Notes: a model not told the origin generated them from the letters alone. A stretch of DNA of 64,000 nt from Methylobacterium sp. C25 (GCF_021352225.1 NZ_JAAUVI010000003.1:124001-188000), one strand, 5' to 3'. Shown: positions 9,695 to 19,194, numbered from the stretch's first letter. Numbers and translations are program-made.

Positions 9695-10288
9695 ATGGCA
9701 GTCACTCTGAAACCCGCGAGAGCGGTCGATCCGGCTCTTCAATCCGCTCTGAACGCGTGCGGCTTCGTCGGCACGTGGGAGACCGATCTCGAAACCAAGA
9801 CGGTCTATCCGTCCGGAGCCTTCGCCACCTTGATCGGTGTCGACGAGGAGGCTGCACGCGCCGGCATCTCGCTGAACACCTTCCTGGATGGTGTACATCC
9901 CAGCGACCGGGAGCGGGTGCACGAGGCCGTGAAGGTCGCCCACAGCACCGCCGGGCGCTTCGAATCCGAGTTCCGCATGGTTGGCGGCACCGGATCCTAT
10001 CGGTGGGTTGCGGCACGTGGACAGGTCGAGAAGGACGCGCAGGGTCGAGGCTTCCGATGCCTCGGTGTCGCGGTCGATGTCACGGATACGAGAAACGCCG
10101 AGAGTCTGCGCGGACCGGACGCCGTCAACATCGTCAATCATTTGGTGGATGCGATGGTGGCCGCACGGGCCCTGATCGGCACGCTCGGCACGCCGATCCT
10201 CAAGAACTTGATCGACATGCTGCTGATCGAATTGCAGCGTGAGCTTCGGCGCAGGACGCTGCCGGAGGGTAACAGGCGGCTGCAATAG
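9695..10288 (+). CDS. PAS-domain protein without output domain (copy 2)
   Basis: A 197-residue paralogue of the preceding gene. The PAS_3 fold covers residues of about 22-132, with GTWETDLETKTVYPS, VHPSDRERVHEA and a YRWVAARG strand typical of the domain. The C-terminus repeats the helix seen in copy 1 (LKNLIDMLLIELQRELRRR). Again there is no recognisable output domain. The two genes probably form one transcription unit that arose by tandem duplication. Shared tails in otherwise diverged proteins suggest that the helix is functional, perhaps for dimerisation or binding a target. Confidence 0.82.
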   Translation: MAVTLKPARAVDPALQSALNACGFVGTWETDLETKTVYPSGAFATLIGVDEEAARAGISLNTFLDGVHPSDRERVHEAVKVAHSTAGRFESEFRMVGGTGSYRWVAARGQVEKDAQGRGFRCLGVAVDVTDTRNAESLRGPDAVNIVNHLVDAMVAARALIGTLGTPILKNLIDMLLIELQRELRRRTLPEGNRRLQ

Positions 10289-10707
10289 TCATTTCCGGCA
10301 CCGCGGATCCGCTAGCGTTCACACGCAAACTCTCGTGCACTCACTGGTTCCGCGGTAGAATATTTTATTCCTTTCCATCCTCAAATCGGATAGTACTTCC
10401 AAGTAGTGGCCTTTCCTCGCGAGTTTCATCTAATCTGCTGCCGCCGAAGCATGCGATCGGCGCGACGTTTCGATGGCTTGCGGGCGGAGCGTCACCGGTT
10501 CACGACCGAGTCTTCCCGGCCGTCTGCGTTCACGAATGCACGATCAATGGCACCCGACGTGCCCTTGATGTGGTTTTCCGTCGTGAGGGCGGTTCGGGAA
10601 ACGGTCGTTCAGCGTGCGTTGGATACGAGCCCGGCGACCACTCGCATTTCGGTTGCACAAGATTGAATTTCAGGCAATTGCGATCGCCCATTGTGTAGGA
10701 GTCCCGG
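10289..10707. other. Low-GC intergenic stretch, no gene accepted
   Basis: This 419-bp gap after the PAS pair includes an A/T-rich tract near 10355-10400, unusual for the window. A plus-strand frame at 10406-10666 lacks a ribosome site and recognisable protein features, so I did not accept it. The AGGAG before the next gene lies at its right end. It may contain remnants of a lost gene or a regulatory region. Confidence 0.4.
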
Positions 10708-10947
10708 ATGACCGGTGGGAATGGCAAGACCTCACTCGATCGGATCGTGCGTTCGGATTGGACGCGCCCTGAGCCCGATCGCATGAGCATCGGGCCTACG
10801 GCAGCGAATGACGGCGACATGGCCTTCTCGCAGGATGCGCGGATGGCTCACGAACTCATCTCGCTGTTTCTGTCGATCGACGACCAGGGCGCGCGCGAGC
10901 GCTGCCTGACCTTCGTGCGCGAACAGGCCGAAGGCGGCGAGGAGTGA
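10708..10947 (+). CDS. Small hypothetical protein, 79 residues
   Basis: The ATG at 10708 is preceded by AGGAG at a suitable distance. The C-terminal half (about residues 40-79) is predicted helical, with a Met-Ala-His-Glu-Leu-Ile start and an ARERCLTFVREQA helix, ending in acidic residues. That region resembles small regulator-like proteins found beside PAS or two-component genes, but I cannot name a family. It is convergent with lolD, with a hairpin between them. Confidence 0.6.
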   Translation: MTGGNGKTSLDRIVRSDWTRPEPDRMSIGPTAANDGDMAFSQDARMAHELISLFLSIDDQGARERCLTFVREQAEGGEE

Positions 10948-10984
10948 TCGCGGCCTCCGCTTAGCGGCAGAGGAACCCGCTTCG

Positions 10985-11006
10985 GCGCGCGAAACCCGGC
11001 GCGCCC
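10985..11006. terminator. Hairpin between convergent genes
   Basis: GGCGCGC and GCGCGCC form a perfect 7-bp stem with an 8-base loop, placed between the ends of the 79-residue gene and lolD. There is no T-run after it, so intrinsic termination is uncertain. Confidence 0.35.
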
Positions 11007-11010
11007 ATCG

Positions 11011-11745
11011 TCAATCCATCTGCTCGATCAGGCCGTCCCGAATCGTCACCCGGCGGTCCATGCGCGAGGCGAGATCCATGTTGTGGGTCGCGATCAGCGC
11101 CGCGAGGCCCGAGGCCCGCACCAGCGATAACAGAATTCCAAAAACATGACTGGCGGTGTGCGGGTCGAGGTTGCCGGTCGGCTCGTCGGCCAGCAGCAGG
11201 CGCGGTCCATTGGCCACAGCGCGGGCGATGGCGACGCGCTGCTGCTCGCCGCCAGACAGCTCCGCCGGGCGATGGGTCACGCGTTCGGCAAGGCCGAGGA
11301 AGCTCAGGAGTTCGGAAGCACGCGCCTTCGCCTCGCCGCGGCCGAGACCACGGATCAGCTGGGGCATCACCACGTTCTCCAGCGCCGAGAATTCGGGCAG
11401 CAGATGGTGGAACTGGTAGACGAAGCCCATCTCCTCGCGCCGGATCCGGGTGCGATCGGAATCCGACATCGCCGAGGTCGGCCGGCCGCCGATGAAGACC
11501 TCGCCGCCGTCCGGCCGCTCCAGCAGGCCGGCGACGTGCAGCAGCGTCGACTTGCCCGTGCCCGACGGCGCCACCAGCGCGACGAGCTCCCCCGGCCAGA
11601 TCGCCATGTCGGCACCTCGAAGAATCTCGAGTGCACCCTTGGCCTGCGCGTAGCGGCGCTCGACGCGCGCAAAGAACAGTGCCGGCACCGGCTGCGTGCC
11701 GGCTGCCCCTTCGGTGGCCATCGTCGTCGATCCGTGTTCAGCCAT
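11011..11745 (-). CDS. lolD: Lipoprotein-releasing ABC transporter ATP-binding protein
   Basis: ATPase that drives release of outer-membrane lipoproteins from the inner membrane. It has 244 residues with Walker [10 protein letters not shown] at 59-67, signature LSGGEQQR at 163-170, Walker B LLLADEP at about 183-189 and the LolD-typical PTGNLD. The first residue of Walker A is Ala rather than Gly. It overlaps the upstream permease gene by 8 bases (11738-11745), so the two are translationally coupled and form one complex. Confidence 0.95.
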   Translation of the reverse strand: MAEHGSTTMATEGAAGTQPVPALFFARVERRYAQAKGALEILRGADMAIWPGELVALVAPSGTGKSTLLHVAGLLERPDGGEVFIGGRPTSAMSDSDRTRIRREEMGFVYQFHHLLPEFSALENVVMPQLIRGLGRGEAKARASELLSFLGLAERVTHRPAELSGGEQQRVAIARAVANGPRLLLADEPTGNLDPHTASHVFGILLSLVRASGLAALIATHNMDLASRMDRRVTIRDGLIEQMD

Positions 11746-13117
11746 ACCGCAGCGCCTGCACCGGGTCAGTCCGGGCGGCGCGCCAGGAGGGATAGAGGGT
11801 CGCCACCAGCGCCAGGGCGATCGATGTCAGCACGATCGTCGTGACCTCGCCGGTATTCATCTCGGCCGGGATCTCGGCGAGGAAGCGCACCGTCGGATCC
11901 CATGCGCCCGGAAAGAGCGTGCGCTGGATCGGCTTGATGTTCAGCGTGAAGACCACCCCGAGCACGAGCCCGGCGAGGCTGCCGACAATGCCGATCAGCG
12001 CACCGTTCAAGAGGAACACGCGCATGATTGTGCCGGGTGTCGCGCCCATGGTGCGCAGGATGGCGATGTCGCTCGACTTGTCCTTCACCAGCAGGATCAG
12101 GCCGGAGATGATGTTCAACGTCGCCACGATGACGATGAGGTTGAGGATCAGGAACATCACGTTCCGCTCGACCTCCAGCGCGCCGAAGAAGGTCTTGTTG
12201 CGCTGACGCCAGTCGGTGAGCAGCACGGGGCGCTCGGCCGCCATTTCCAGGTCGCCGCGCAGTTCGCCGACGGAATCCGCATTGTCGAGATAGATCTCGA
12301 TATGGCTGACGTCGCCCTCGCGGTTGAAGAAGGCCTGGGACTCGGTGAGCGGCATGAAGACGAAGGTCTGGTCGAACTCGGTCATGCCGATCTCGAAGAC
12401 CGCCTTCACCGTGTAGGTCTTCTGGCGCGGTGCCGTGCCGAAGGGCGTCGTTGCGCCCTTGGGTGTCGAGAGGGTGATCTGGTCGCCGGATTGCAGGCCG
12501 AGGCTGTCTGCGAGCCGCGCACCGATGGCGACGCCGGTGCCATCGTCGAAGCCCACGAGCGTTCCGCTCTTCAGGCTCTTCGAGACGGCGGCGATCTTGT
12601 CGAGGTCGGGCGCGCGCACGCCCCTGACCAGCACACCGCTGCCACCGTAGGGCGAGGACGCGAAGGCCTGTCCTTCGACCAGCGGGATGGCCGAACGCAC
12701 GCCCGCCACCTTCTCGAGGCGGTCGGCCAGATCGCTGTAATCGGTGAGCGCCCGGTCGACCGGCGTGACGAAGACGTGGCCGTTGAGGCCGACGATCTTC
12801 GAGAGCAATTCCGAGCGGAAGCCGTTCATCACCGAGAGCACGATGATGAGATTGGCGACGCCGAGTGCGATGCCGATCACCGAGAACAGCGCCACCACGG
12901 AAACGCCGCCGCCGCGACGGCGCGCGCGCAGGTAGCGCAGCGCGATCATCCACTCGAAGCCGCAGAAGGGCAGCGTCGCTCCCTTTCCGAGCGAGCCGGC
13001 GAACCGCTTCGCCCGCTCGGCGAGACCCGCCGCCCCCTCCATCGTCAATCCCGCCACGTGATGATCCGTCTCGTCCTGGTCGTGAGAGCCGTCATCCGAG
13101 GCGGCAAGGTTCGGCAT
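11738..13117 (-). CDS. lolC: Lipoprotein-releasing ABC transporter permease
   Basis: Inner-membrane permease partner of LolD, 459 residues. One membrane helix lies near residues 75-100 ([23 protein letters not shown], the family hallmark). It is followed by a large periplasmic domain and three C-terminal helices of the FtsX type. Only one permease gene is present, so it may act as a homodimer in place of LolC plus LolE. The ATG at 13117 has GGAG about 8 bases upstream; an in-frame ATG at 13042 would remove 25 poorly conserved residues. Confidence 0.93.
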   Translation of the reverse strand: MPNLAASDDGSHDQDETDHHVAGLTMEGAAGLAERAKRFAGSLGKGATLPFCGFEWMIALRYLRARRRGGGVSVVALFSVIGIALGVANLIIVLSVMNGFRSELLSKIVGLNGHVFVTPVDRALTDYSDLADRLEKVAGVRSAIPLVEGQAFASSPYGGSGVLVRGVRAPDLDKIAAVSKSLKSGTLVGFDDGTGVAIGARLADSLGLQSGDQITLSTPKGATTPFGTAPRQKTYTVKAVFEIGMTEFDQTFVFMPLTESQAFFNREGDVSHIEIYLDNADSVGELRGDLEMAAERPVLLTDWRQRNKTFFGALEVERNVMFLILNLIVIVATLNIISGLILLVKDKSSDIAILRTMGATPGTIMRVFLLNGALIGIVGSLAGLVLGVVFTLNIKPIQRTLFPGAWDPTVRFLAEIPAEMNTGEVTTIVLTSIALALVATLYPSWRAARTDPVQALRYG

Positions 13118-13308
13118 CGGCTCCGCCGATCCGTGATTCAGGATAGGGGAAACCCCGCAATATTGTGGCCGACGGGGACGAAACTGTTGTTTTCGTCACC
13201 GTGGGGCAGTCCTGCCACCTTCGCCGCGGCTGATGACGAGGCGCTCGCGAAGCAAGAGACCGATGGTGTTTGCCAAGCCCCCTCGCCAAACGCCGGTCGA
13301 TGCCGGGT

Positions 13309-14634
13309 TCAGATGCGCTTGAGTCGCGAGAGCAGGTCGACCGGTGCGATCAGCTCGCGCTCGCCGGTGGCGCGCCGCTTGAGCTCGACCTTGCCGTCGG
13401 CGAGGCCCTTCGGCCCGACGATCACCTGCCAGGGCAGTCCGATCAGATCGGCCGTGGCGAATTTCGCACCGGGGCGATCGTCGCGGTCGTCGTAGAGCAC
13501 GCTGAGCCCGGCGCCCTGGAGTTCGCTCTCGATCTCGGCGCAAGCAGCATCGACCGCGTCATCGCCGACTTTGAGGTTGATCAGGGCGACGTCGAAGGGC
13601 GCGACGGAATCCGGCCAGATGATGCCGGCTTCGTCGTGGCTCGCCTCGATGATGGCGGGCACCAGCCGGCTCGGGCCGATGCCGTAGGAGCCCATATGCA
13701 CGGGCACCTCCTTGCCGTCCGGGCCGGTGACGACGGCCTTCATCGGCTCGGAATATTTGGTGCCGAAATAGAAGATGTGCCCGACCTCGATGCCGCGGGC
13801 CGACATGCGCGCCTCCTCCGGCACCTCGGCGAAGACCGCCTCGTCGTGCATCTCGTCGGTGGCCGCGTAATGCGAAGTCCAGGAATCCACCGTGCCCTGC
13901 AGGCCGGCGATGTCGTCGAAATCGATGTTCACTGCCGGGATCTCGAAATCGAGATAGGCGCGGTCGCAGAACACCTCGCTCTCGCCGGTCTGAGCAAGGA
14001 TGATGAATTCGTGGCTGAGGTCGCCGCCGATCGGGCCGGTATCGGCACGCATCGGGATGGCGCGCAGGCCCATCGCCGCGAAGGTGCGCAGGTAGGCGAC
14101 GAACATCTTGTTGTAGGCGTGCCGGGCGCCGGCCTGGTCGAGGTCGAAGGAATAGGCGTCCTTCATCAGGAATTCGCGCGAGCGCATGGTGCCGAAGCGC
14201 GGACGCACCTCGTCGCGGAACTTCCAGGAGATCTGGTAGAGGTTCTTCGGCAGGTCCTTGTAGGAGCGCGCGCTCGCCCGGAAGATCTCGGTGACGACCT
14301 CTTCGGCGGTCGGTCCGTACAGGATCTCGCGATCGTGCCGGTCCTTGATGCGCAGCATCTCCTTTCCGTAGGCGTCGTAGCGTCCGGACTCGCGCCAGAG
14401 ATCGGCCGACTGGATCGTCGGCATCAGGATCTCGATGGCGCCCGAGCGGTTCTGCTCCTCGCGGATGATCGCGCAGACCTTCTCGAGCACGCGCAGGCCG
14501 AGCGGCAGCCACGCATAGATGCCGGCCGCTTCCTGGCGGATCAGGCCGGCGCGCAGCATCAGGCGGTGAGAGACGATCTCGGCTTCCTTGGGCGTCTCGC
14601 GGAGCGTCGGCAGGAAGTAGCGGGTCAGACGCAT
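13309..14634 (-). CDS. proS: Prolyl-tRNA synthetase, short alphaproteobacterial type
   Basis: Class II synthetase that charges tRNA-Pro. At 441 residues it lacks the large editing insertion found in the roughly 570-residue bacterial enzyme. Motif 2 is visible as [25 protein letters not shown], in about the first 160 residues, and the C-terminal anticodon-binding domain is complete. The start is set at ATG 14634 (MRLTRYFLP) because this matches the usual N-terminus; 28 upstream codons remain open but look non-coding. It sits between lolC and an MFS gene, all leftward. Confidence 0.96.
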   Translation of the reverse strand: MRLTRYFLPTLRETPKEAEIVSHRLMLRAGLIRQEAAGIYAWLPLGLRVLEKVCAIIREEQNRSGAIEILMPTIQSADLWRESGRYDAYGKEMLRIKDRHDREILYGPTAEEVVTEIFRASARSYKDLPKNLYQISWKFRDEVRPRFGTMRSREFLMKDAYSFDLDQAGARHAYNKMFVAYLRTFAAMGLRAIPMRADTGPIGGDLSHEFIILAQTGESEVFCDRAYLDFEIPAVNIDFDDIAGLQGTVDSWTSHYAATDEMHDEAVFAEVPEEARMSARGIEVGHIFYFGTKYSEPMKAVVTGPDGKEVPVHMGSYGIGPSRLVPAIIEASHDEAGIIWPDSVAPFDVALINLKVGDDAVDAACAEIESELQGAGLSVLYDDRDDRPGAKFATADLIGLPWQVIVGPKGLADGKVELKRRATGERELIAPVDLLSRLKRI

Positions 14635-14857
14635 CGAAGGCCTATGATGTGCGGTCGGAACGCCGGGCCCTGGCCCGATACGCGCGAGCGCACACAACAC
14701 ATTGCGCCCTGAAAACACAAGCGTTCCGGGGCTACGCAGCCGCGCGGAAGACCATCAGCCGCCTCTCCGATCGTTGATCTTCGGCCCGGCGCATGGCGGC
14801 CGAGAACATTCTGTCGCGGTTTGAGCAAAAAAACGCAGCATAACGCTCTAACCCACG

Positions 14858-14885
14858 TGACAGACGGAAATCTTCTTCCTATAAG
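14858..14885 (+). promoter_or_regulatory. Candidate sigma-70-type promoter for a + strand transcript
   Basis: TGACAG at 14858-14863, a 16-base spacer and TATAAG at 14880-14885. It points rightward into a stretch with no protein gene that ends in a strong terminator. There is no + strand coding sequence nearby that would need it. Confidence 0.4.
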
Positions 14886-14891
14886 CACCGC

Positions 14892-15037
14892 CGTGATGGT
14901 CGCCGCCCAACTTGTGGCAGCGCACGGTCCGAGTCTCGGGAGGAACAAGCAGCCGCCACGTCGCTAGAAGAACGTGAGAGAATATAGGCTGGAATACTTC
15001 ATATTGCTTAAAGCAAGGCTCAGTGCCTTGCTTTTTT
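14892..15037 (+). ncRNA. Candidate small RNA of about 146 nt
   Basis: Between proS and the MFS gene (both minus strand) there is a plus-strand promoter-like pair, then 146 bases without a plausible ORF, then a textbook intrinsic terminator. Internal pairing is possible: GTGGC near 14913 with GCCAC near 14955, a small CCGA/TCGG hairpin near 14930, and CACGT/ACGTG near 14957-14977. No Rfam class is recognised; 6S-like closing-stem pairing is not evident. Alternatively the terminator simply blocks antisense reading and the -10/-35 is chance. Confidence 0.38.
15010..15037 (+). terminator. Strong intrinsic terminator
   Basis: A perfect 10-bp stem AAAGCAAGGC / GCCTTGCTTT with a TCAGT loop, followed on the plus strand by a T-rich run to about 15040. 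On the minus strand only TTT follows the stem, so the main direction is rightward. Confidence 0.8.
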
Positions 15038-15065
15038 ATTTGGGCTGACCTTTGCGGCCGCGCAT

Positions 15066-16397
15066 TCAGGCCGCCAGCGGCTTCGGGGCAGCCCGCTCCC
15101 CGGCCAACTCGCCACGCAGATTGCCGAACGCGTAGCCGGCGATGCAGAGATAGCAGGCGACCGGAGCAAACAGCGCCAGGCCGAGGCCGACATGGTCGGC
15201 CAGGAAGCCCGTCACCACCGGCACCACCGCACCTCCGACGATCGCCACGCAGACGATCCCCGCGCCCTGTGCCGTCCGCTTGCCGAGACCATCGATGGCC
15301 ATGGCGAAGATCGTCGGGAACATGATCGAGTTGGCCAGGCCGACCGCGATCAGCGTCACGGCGGCGAGGGTGCCGTGCGACAGGCCGGAGATCGTCGCGA
15401 GCGTACCGGCAGCGATGGCACAGCACCCGAGGATCAGCCCGGCCCGCGCGTAACGCAGGACGATGCTGCCGACGATGCGGCCGACGAGGGCGCCCCCCCA
15501 ATAGAAGCTCAGGAGCCTGCCGGCATGTTCGGGCGTCGCGCCCAATACGTGTGGCTGCTCCAGGTAGCTCACCATCAGCGTGCCGATGGAGACTTCCGCG
15601 CCGACATAGAGGAAGATCGCCAGCGCCCCGAGGGCGAGTTTCGGGCGCTTGAGCAGGTCGAGGCCGAGGCCGCGGGTCTCCGTCGCTGCATCTGACTTCG
15701 CGGACTCGGTGACCCAGGAGCGCACGATCCAGAAGAAGATCGCCAGGGCGCCGAGTCCGGCGGCGATCACCAGGAACGGCGTCTGCAGCACCGCGGCCTC
15801 GGCCTGGCGCGCGCTGGCCAATGCCTCGGCGGAGAGGCTGGCAGGGTCCTTCACCTCGGGCACGTGCGAGAGGATCGCCCAGGCACCGATCACCGGCCCG
15901 ACCGTGGTGCCAAGCGAGTTGAAGGTCTGCGCCAGCGTCAGCCGGCTGGGAGCCTGCGCCGCGGGGCCGAGCTTGGTCACGAGCGGATTGGCTGCGACCT
16001 GGAGGATCGCGATGCCGGAGGCCATCACGAAGAGCGCGAGCAGGAAGATCGGAAACAGGCCCAGCCGCGCCGCTGGCGCGAAGAGCAGGCAGCCGCAGGC
16101 CATGACCAGCAGTCCGACCACAAGGCCCCGCATGTAGCCGATCCGCCCCACCAGCACGCCGGCCGGCAGCGAGATCACCGCATAGGCGAAGAAGAAGCAG
16201 AACTGCGTCAGCGTGGCCTGGGTGTAGCTGAGATCGAACAGGCTCTTCAGCTTCGGCGTGACGATGTCGACGAGGACGGTGGCGAGGCCCCAGGTGAAGA
16301 ACAGGGCCAGCATGCAGGGCAGCAAATAATGGTGGCCCACGCTGCCCTCGGGCTCGTCCCCGGCAGGCGTGCTCGCGGCACCCGGCATCGCGGCCAT
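15066..16397 (-). CDS. MFS sugar transporter, FucP/GluP-like
   Basis: A 443-residue inner-membrane protein with about 12 hydrophobic segments. The N-terminal half has FTWGLATVLVDIVTPKLKSLFDLSY, matching the fucose/glucose-galactose permease branch (FucP/GluP), and the signature ILQVAANPLVTKLG occurs near residue 150. It probably imports a sugar by proton symport; the substrate cannot be told. The ATG at 16397 is chosen because AGGGAG lies 7 bases upstream; 16 further upstream codons are open but unsupported. A lone gene between a small-RNA candidate and a DUF1467 gene. Confidence 0.88.
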   Translation of the reverse strand: MAAMPGAASTPAGDEPEGSVGHHYLLPCMLALFFTWGLATVLVDIVTPKLKSLFDLSYTQATLTQFCFFFAYAVISLPAGVLVGRIGYMRGLVVGLLVMACGCLLFAPAARLGLFPIFLLALFVMASGIAILQVAANPLVTKLGPAAQAPSRLTLAQTFNSLGTTVGPVIGAWAILSHVPEVKDPASLSAEALASARQAEAAVLQTPFLVIAAGLGALAIFFWIVRSWVTESAKSDAATETRGLGLDLLKRPKLALGALAIFLYVGAEVSIGTLMVSYLEQPHVLGATPEHAGRLLSFYWGGALVGRIVGSIVLRYARAGLILGCCAIAAGTLATISGLSHGTLAAVTLIAVGLANSIMFPTIFAMAIDGLGKRTAQGAGIVCVAIVGGAVVPVVTGFLADHVGLGLALFAPVACYLCIAGYAFGNLRGELAGERAAPKPLAA

Positions 16398-16645
16398 GAT
16401 CGTCTCCCTACGGCGCGGCCGCGTTCTCCCGACAAAGGGGCGCAACCGTCCGTGGAAGTGTCGAAGTCGGTACCGATCCTGTCAATCAACGATTGAGCGA
16501 GCGCCGGTGGCGCTCGTCAGTCCGCGATCGAGGGCTTGCGCAGGCAGGCCGCGATGGCGGCGGCCGATCCTGGGGTGAACCCTCGCGTGAGAGTTGCGGG
16601 CTGCCAGGCCGCGATGTCGCCATCGCGCCGCCCGAGTTCGACGCG

Positions 16646-16981
16646 CTAGAGCCGCGCGAGCGGGAAGACGACGATGGCGATGAAGAAGGCGACGGCGGCA
16701 GCCGCCGTCGTGATGAGCGCCTTCTCCCGCAGCCGCGGACTCGCAGGGGCGCCCGGATCCTGTCCCGGCACGATCCGCTCTGGATCGCTCTCGGCGTGGT
16801 TTCCGAGCGGCAGGACCGCGAACAGGAAGGTCCACCACAGCACGAAGTACAGGGCCAGCGCGCCGAACACCGTCAGGTCGAAGCCCTTCACGGCCACCAG
16901 GACGATGGCCGCGATGGCGACGACGAGGACGACGAGCGTCCTCAGCGTCGAGGCAGTGACCGACAGGAACAAGGCCTTCAC
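16646..16981 (-). CDS. DUF1467 family small membrane protein
   Basis: A 111-residue protein with two hydrophobic segments: one at about residues 30-60 containing FVLWWTFLFAVLP, and a C-terminal one ending in FPLARL. These are the hallmarks of DUF1467, a family nearly confined to alphaproteobacteria and usually found next to the methylmalonyl-CoA epimerase gene. It starts at GTG 16981, five bases after the epimerase stop, so it is in the same operon. Function unknown. Confidence 0.85.
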   Translation of the reverse strand: MKALFLSVTASTLRTLVVLVVAIAAIVLVAVKGFDLTVFGALALYFVLWWTFLFAVLPLGNHAESDPERIVPGQDPGAPASPRLREKALITTAAAAVAFFIAIVVFPLARL

Positions 16982-16986
16982 GGGGT

Positions 16987-17391
16987 TCAGACCTGCTCGA
17001 GCTCGACCAGGGTGCCGAGGAAATCCTTCGGGTGCAGGAAGATCACCGGCTTGCCGTGGGCGCCGATCTTCGGCTCGCCCGTGCCAAGCACGCGCGCTCC
17101 CTGCGCCTTCATCTTGTCGCGGGCGGCGATGATGTCCTCGACCTCGTAGCAGACATGGTGGATGCCGCCGGCCGGGTTCTTGTCGACGAAGCCCTGGATC
17201 GTCGAGTTCTCGCCGAGGGGCGACATCAGCTCGACCTTGGAATTCGGCAGCTCGACGAAGACCACTGTGACGCCGTGCTCCGGCTGCGGCAGCGGCTCGG
17301 TGACCTTGGCGCCGAGCGTGTCGCGGTAGATCGCCGTCGCCGCGTCGAGATCCTTCACCGCGATGGCCACGTGGTTGAGCCGGCCGATCAT
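16987..17391 (-). CDS. mce: Methylmalonyl-CoA / ethylmalonyl-CoA epimerase
   Basis: A VOC-fold metalloenzyme of 134 residues that interconverts the 2R and 2S forms of methylmalonyl-CoA. In methylotrophs with the ethylmalonyl-CoA pathway the same enzyme (named Epm) also acts on ethylmalonyl-CoA. Probable metal ligands are His7, Glu54, His78 or His79, and Glu130, and the GGIHHVCYEV segment is typical. The ATG at 17391 has AGGGAG about 10 bases upstream; six upstream codons are open. It sits between rnj and the DUF1467 gene in the usual alphaproteobacterial order. Confidence 0.93.
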   Translation of the reverse strand: MIGRLNHVAIAVKDLDAATAIYRDTLGAKVTEPLPQPEHGVTVVFVELPNSKVELMSPLGENSTIQGFVDKNPAGGIHHVCYEVEDIIAARDKMKAQGARVLGTGEPKIGAHGKPVIFLHPKDFLGTLVELEQV

Positions 17392-17428
17392 CGTCTTTCT
17401 CCCTCTCAAGAATTCAGCGGAACCTACA

Positions 17429-17491
17429 GCCCCTCTCTCCTGTGCGGGAGAGGCTGGCCCGCGAGGCCCCCTCCCCCGATAGGGGGAAGGG
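17429..17491. repeat. Double palindrome between rnj and the epimerase gene
   Basis: Two successive GC-rich stem-loops: CTCTCC/GGAGAG around TGTGCG at about 17435-17452, then a CCCCTCCCCC/GGGGGAAGGG pair around GATA at about 17467-17491. Composition resembles REP-type elements of Hyphomicrobiales. It could weaken read-through from rnj. Confidence 0.55.
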
Positions 17492-17502
17492 TCGATGCCG
17501 GG

Positions 17503-19176
17503 TCAGACCTCCACCACCTGCACGTGGCAGGCGGGCTTCTTGCCCCAGACGTCGTTGAGCGCCGAGCGGATCGCGCGGTCGACGGCGTTCTCGACCGCCT
17601 CGGAGTCGCGGCGCTTGCCAGCCGGCAGCCCCGAGAGGGTGCGCGCGACGGTGTCCACCACCGTGTCAATCAGCGGCTCGCCATCGCGGCCACGGTTGGG
17701 CATGCCCATGATGTCGACGGCCGGCGTGCCGAGGACCGTGCCACGGGCATCGATCGCGATGGCCACCGAGACGACACCGGCCTGGGCGAGCTTGCGGCGC
17801 TCGGGGACGGCGCGGTCCTTCGCATCGATCAGGACGTTGGCGTCCTTGTACAGGCGGCCGGCCCGGACATGCTCGATCACCTCGGGCTTGCCGGGAGCGA
17901 GGCGGATCAGGCTGCCGTTGCGGGCCTTCACCACCGTGTCGACGCCCTGGGCGCGAGCGAAGCGGGCATGCTCGTCGAGGTGCAGCGCCTCGCCATGCAC
18001 CGGGATCGCGGCCTTCGGCCGGGTCCAGGCATACATCGCGGCCATCTCGTCGCGGCGCGGGTGGCCGGAGACGTGGACGAGTTCGGTGCGGTCGGTGATG
18101 ACCTCGACGCCCATCTCGATCAGGTCGTTGATGATGGCGCCGACATCGCGCTCGTTGCCCGGGATCGCGCGCGAAGAGAAGATCACGCGATCGCCTGCCG
18201 TCAGCGAGACGGCGGGATGATCCTCGCGGGAGACGCGGGACATCGCGGCGCGCGGCTCGCCCTGCGAGCCGGTGAGCAGGCAGACCACCTTCTCGCGGGG
18301 CAGGTGGCTGAAAGAATCGCCGGGGAGAATGTCCGGCAGGCCGTCGAGGTAGCCGCATTCCTTCGCGACATCGATGACCCGGTCCATGGCTCGGCCCACC
18401 GCCAGAACCTGACGGCCACAGGCCTGCGCGGCCTCAGCGACGGCGCGGATGCGGGCGACGTTGGAGGCGAAGGTCGTCACCGCGACGCGATGCGGTGCTT
18501 CCTCGATCAGGCGCTTGAGGGTCGCCGCGACCTCGGCTTCGCTCGGGGAGCGGCCCTCACGCACGACGTTCGTGGAGTCGCAGATGATCGCCAGGATGCC
18601 CTCGTCGCCGAGCGCGCGGAAGGCGTCGGGCGAGGTGATGTCGCCGGCGACCGGCGTGTCATCGAGCTTCCAGTCGCCTGTGTGCAGCACGAGGCCGTGC
18701 TCGGTGCGGATGGCGATGGCATTCGACTCGGGGATCGAGTGCGAGACCGGCACGAACTCGATCTCGAACGGACCGACCGTCACGCGCTGGCCTGGCGTGA
18801 TCTGCTTGAGCGTCACCTTAGGCGCGCCGGGCTCGGAGAGGCGGCGCGTCTCGAGAAGCTGCTTGGCGAAGCGCGTCGCATAGACCGGCGCCTTCAGCTT
18901 CGGCCACAGCTCGGCGATGGCGCCGATATGGTCCTCGTGGGCGTGAGTGATGAAGATGCCGAGCAGATCCTGGCGGCGCTCCTCGATGAAGGTGAGGTCC
19001 GGATACATCAGCTCGATGCCCGGCAGGCCTTCCTCGCCGGCGAAGCCCATGCCGCAATCGACCATGATCCATTTGCGGCTCTTCTCGGGTCCGATCCCGT
19101 AGAGTGCCGCGTTCATGCCGATCTCGCCCACGCCGCCGAGCGGCACGAAGACGAGCTCGTCCTGCCGTGAAGTCAT
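17503..19176 (-). CDS. rnj: Ribonuclease J
   Basis: Metallo-beta-lactamase/beta-CASP ribonuclease for 5'-to-3' decay and rRNA 5'-end maturation, 557 residues. The zinc motif HAHEDH is at 78-83, and the beta-CASP and C-terminal regions follow (GSQGEPRAAMSR, HVSGHPRRDE, VHGEALHLDEH). Alphaproteobacteria keep a single RNase J, and its place between birA and the epimerase gene is typical. Only 18 bases separate its start from the birA stop; the pantothenate kinase gene often found there in relatives is absent. Confidence 0.97.
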   Translation of the reverse strand: MTSRQDELVFVPLGGVGEIGMNAALYGIGPEKSRKWIMVDCGMGFAGEEGLPGIELMYPDLTFIEERRQDLLGIFITHAHEDHIGAIAELWPKLKAPVYATRFAKQLLETRRLSEPGAPKVTLKQITPGQRVTVGPFEIEFVPVSHSIPESNAIAIRTEHGLVLHTGDWKLDDTPVAGDITSPDAFRALGDEGILAIICDSTNVVREGRSPSEAEVAATLKRLIEEAPHRVAVTTFASNVARIRAVAEAAQACGRQVLAVGRAMDRVIDVAKECGYLDGLPDILPGDSFSHLPREKVVCLLTGSQGEPRAAMSRVSREDHPAVSLTAGDRVIFSSRAIPGNERDVGAIINDLIEMGVEVITDRTELVHVSGHPRRDEMAAMYAWTRPKAAIPVHGEALHLDEHARFARAQGVDTVVKARNGSLIRLAPGKPEVIEHVRAGRLYKDANVLIDAKDRAVPERRKLAQAGVVSVAIAIDARGTVLGTPAVDIMGMPNRGRDGEPLIDTVVDTVARTLSGLPAGKRRDSEAVENAVDRAIRSALNDVWGKKPACHVQVVEV

Positions 19177-19194
19177 ATTCCTGTCAGTCCAACA

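Noticed and set aside
10406..10666. An 86-codon plus-strand frame between the PAS pair and the 79-residue gene
   Set aside because: No ribosome site, unusual codon use and no predicted fold.
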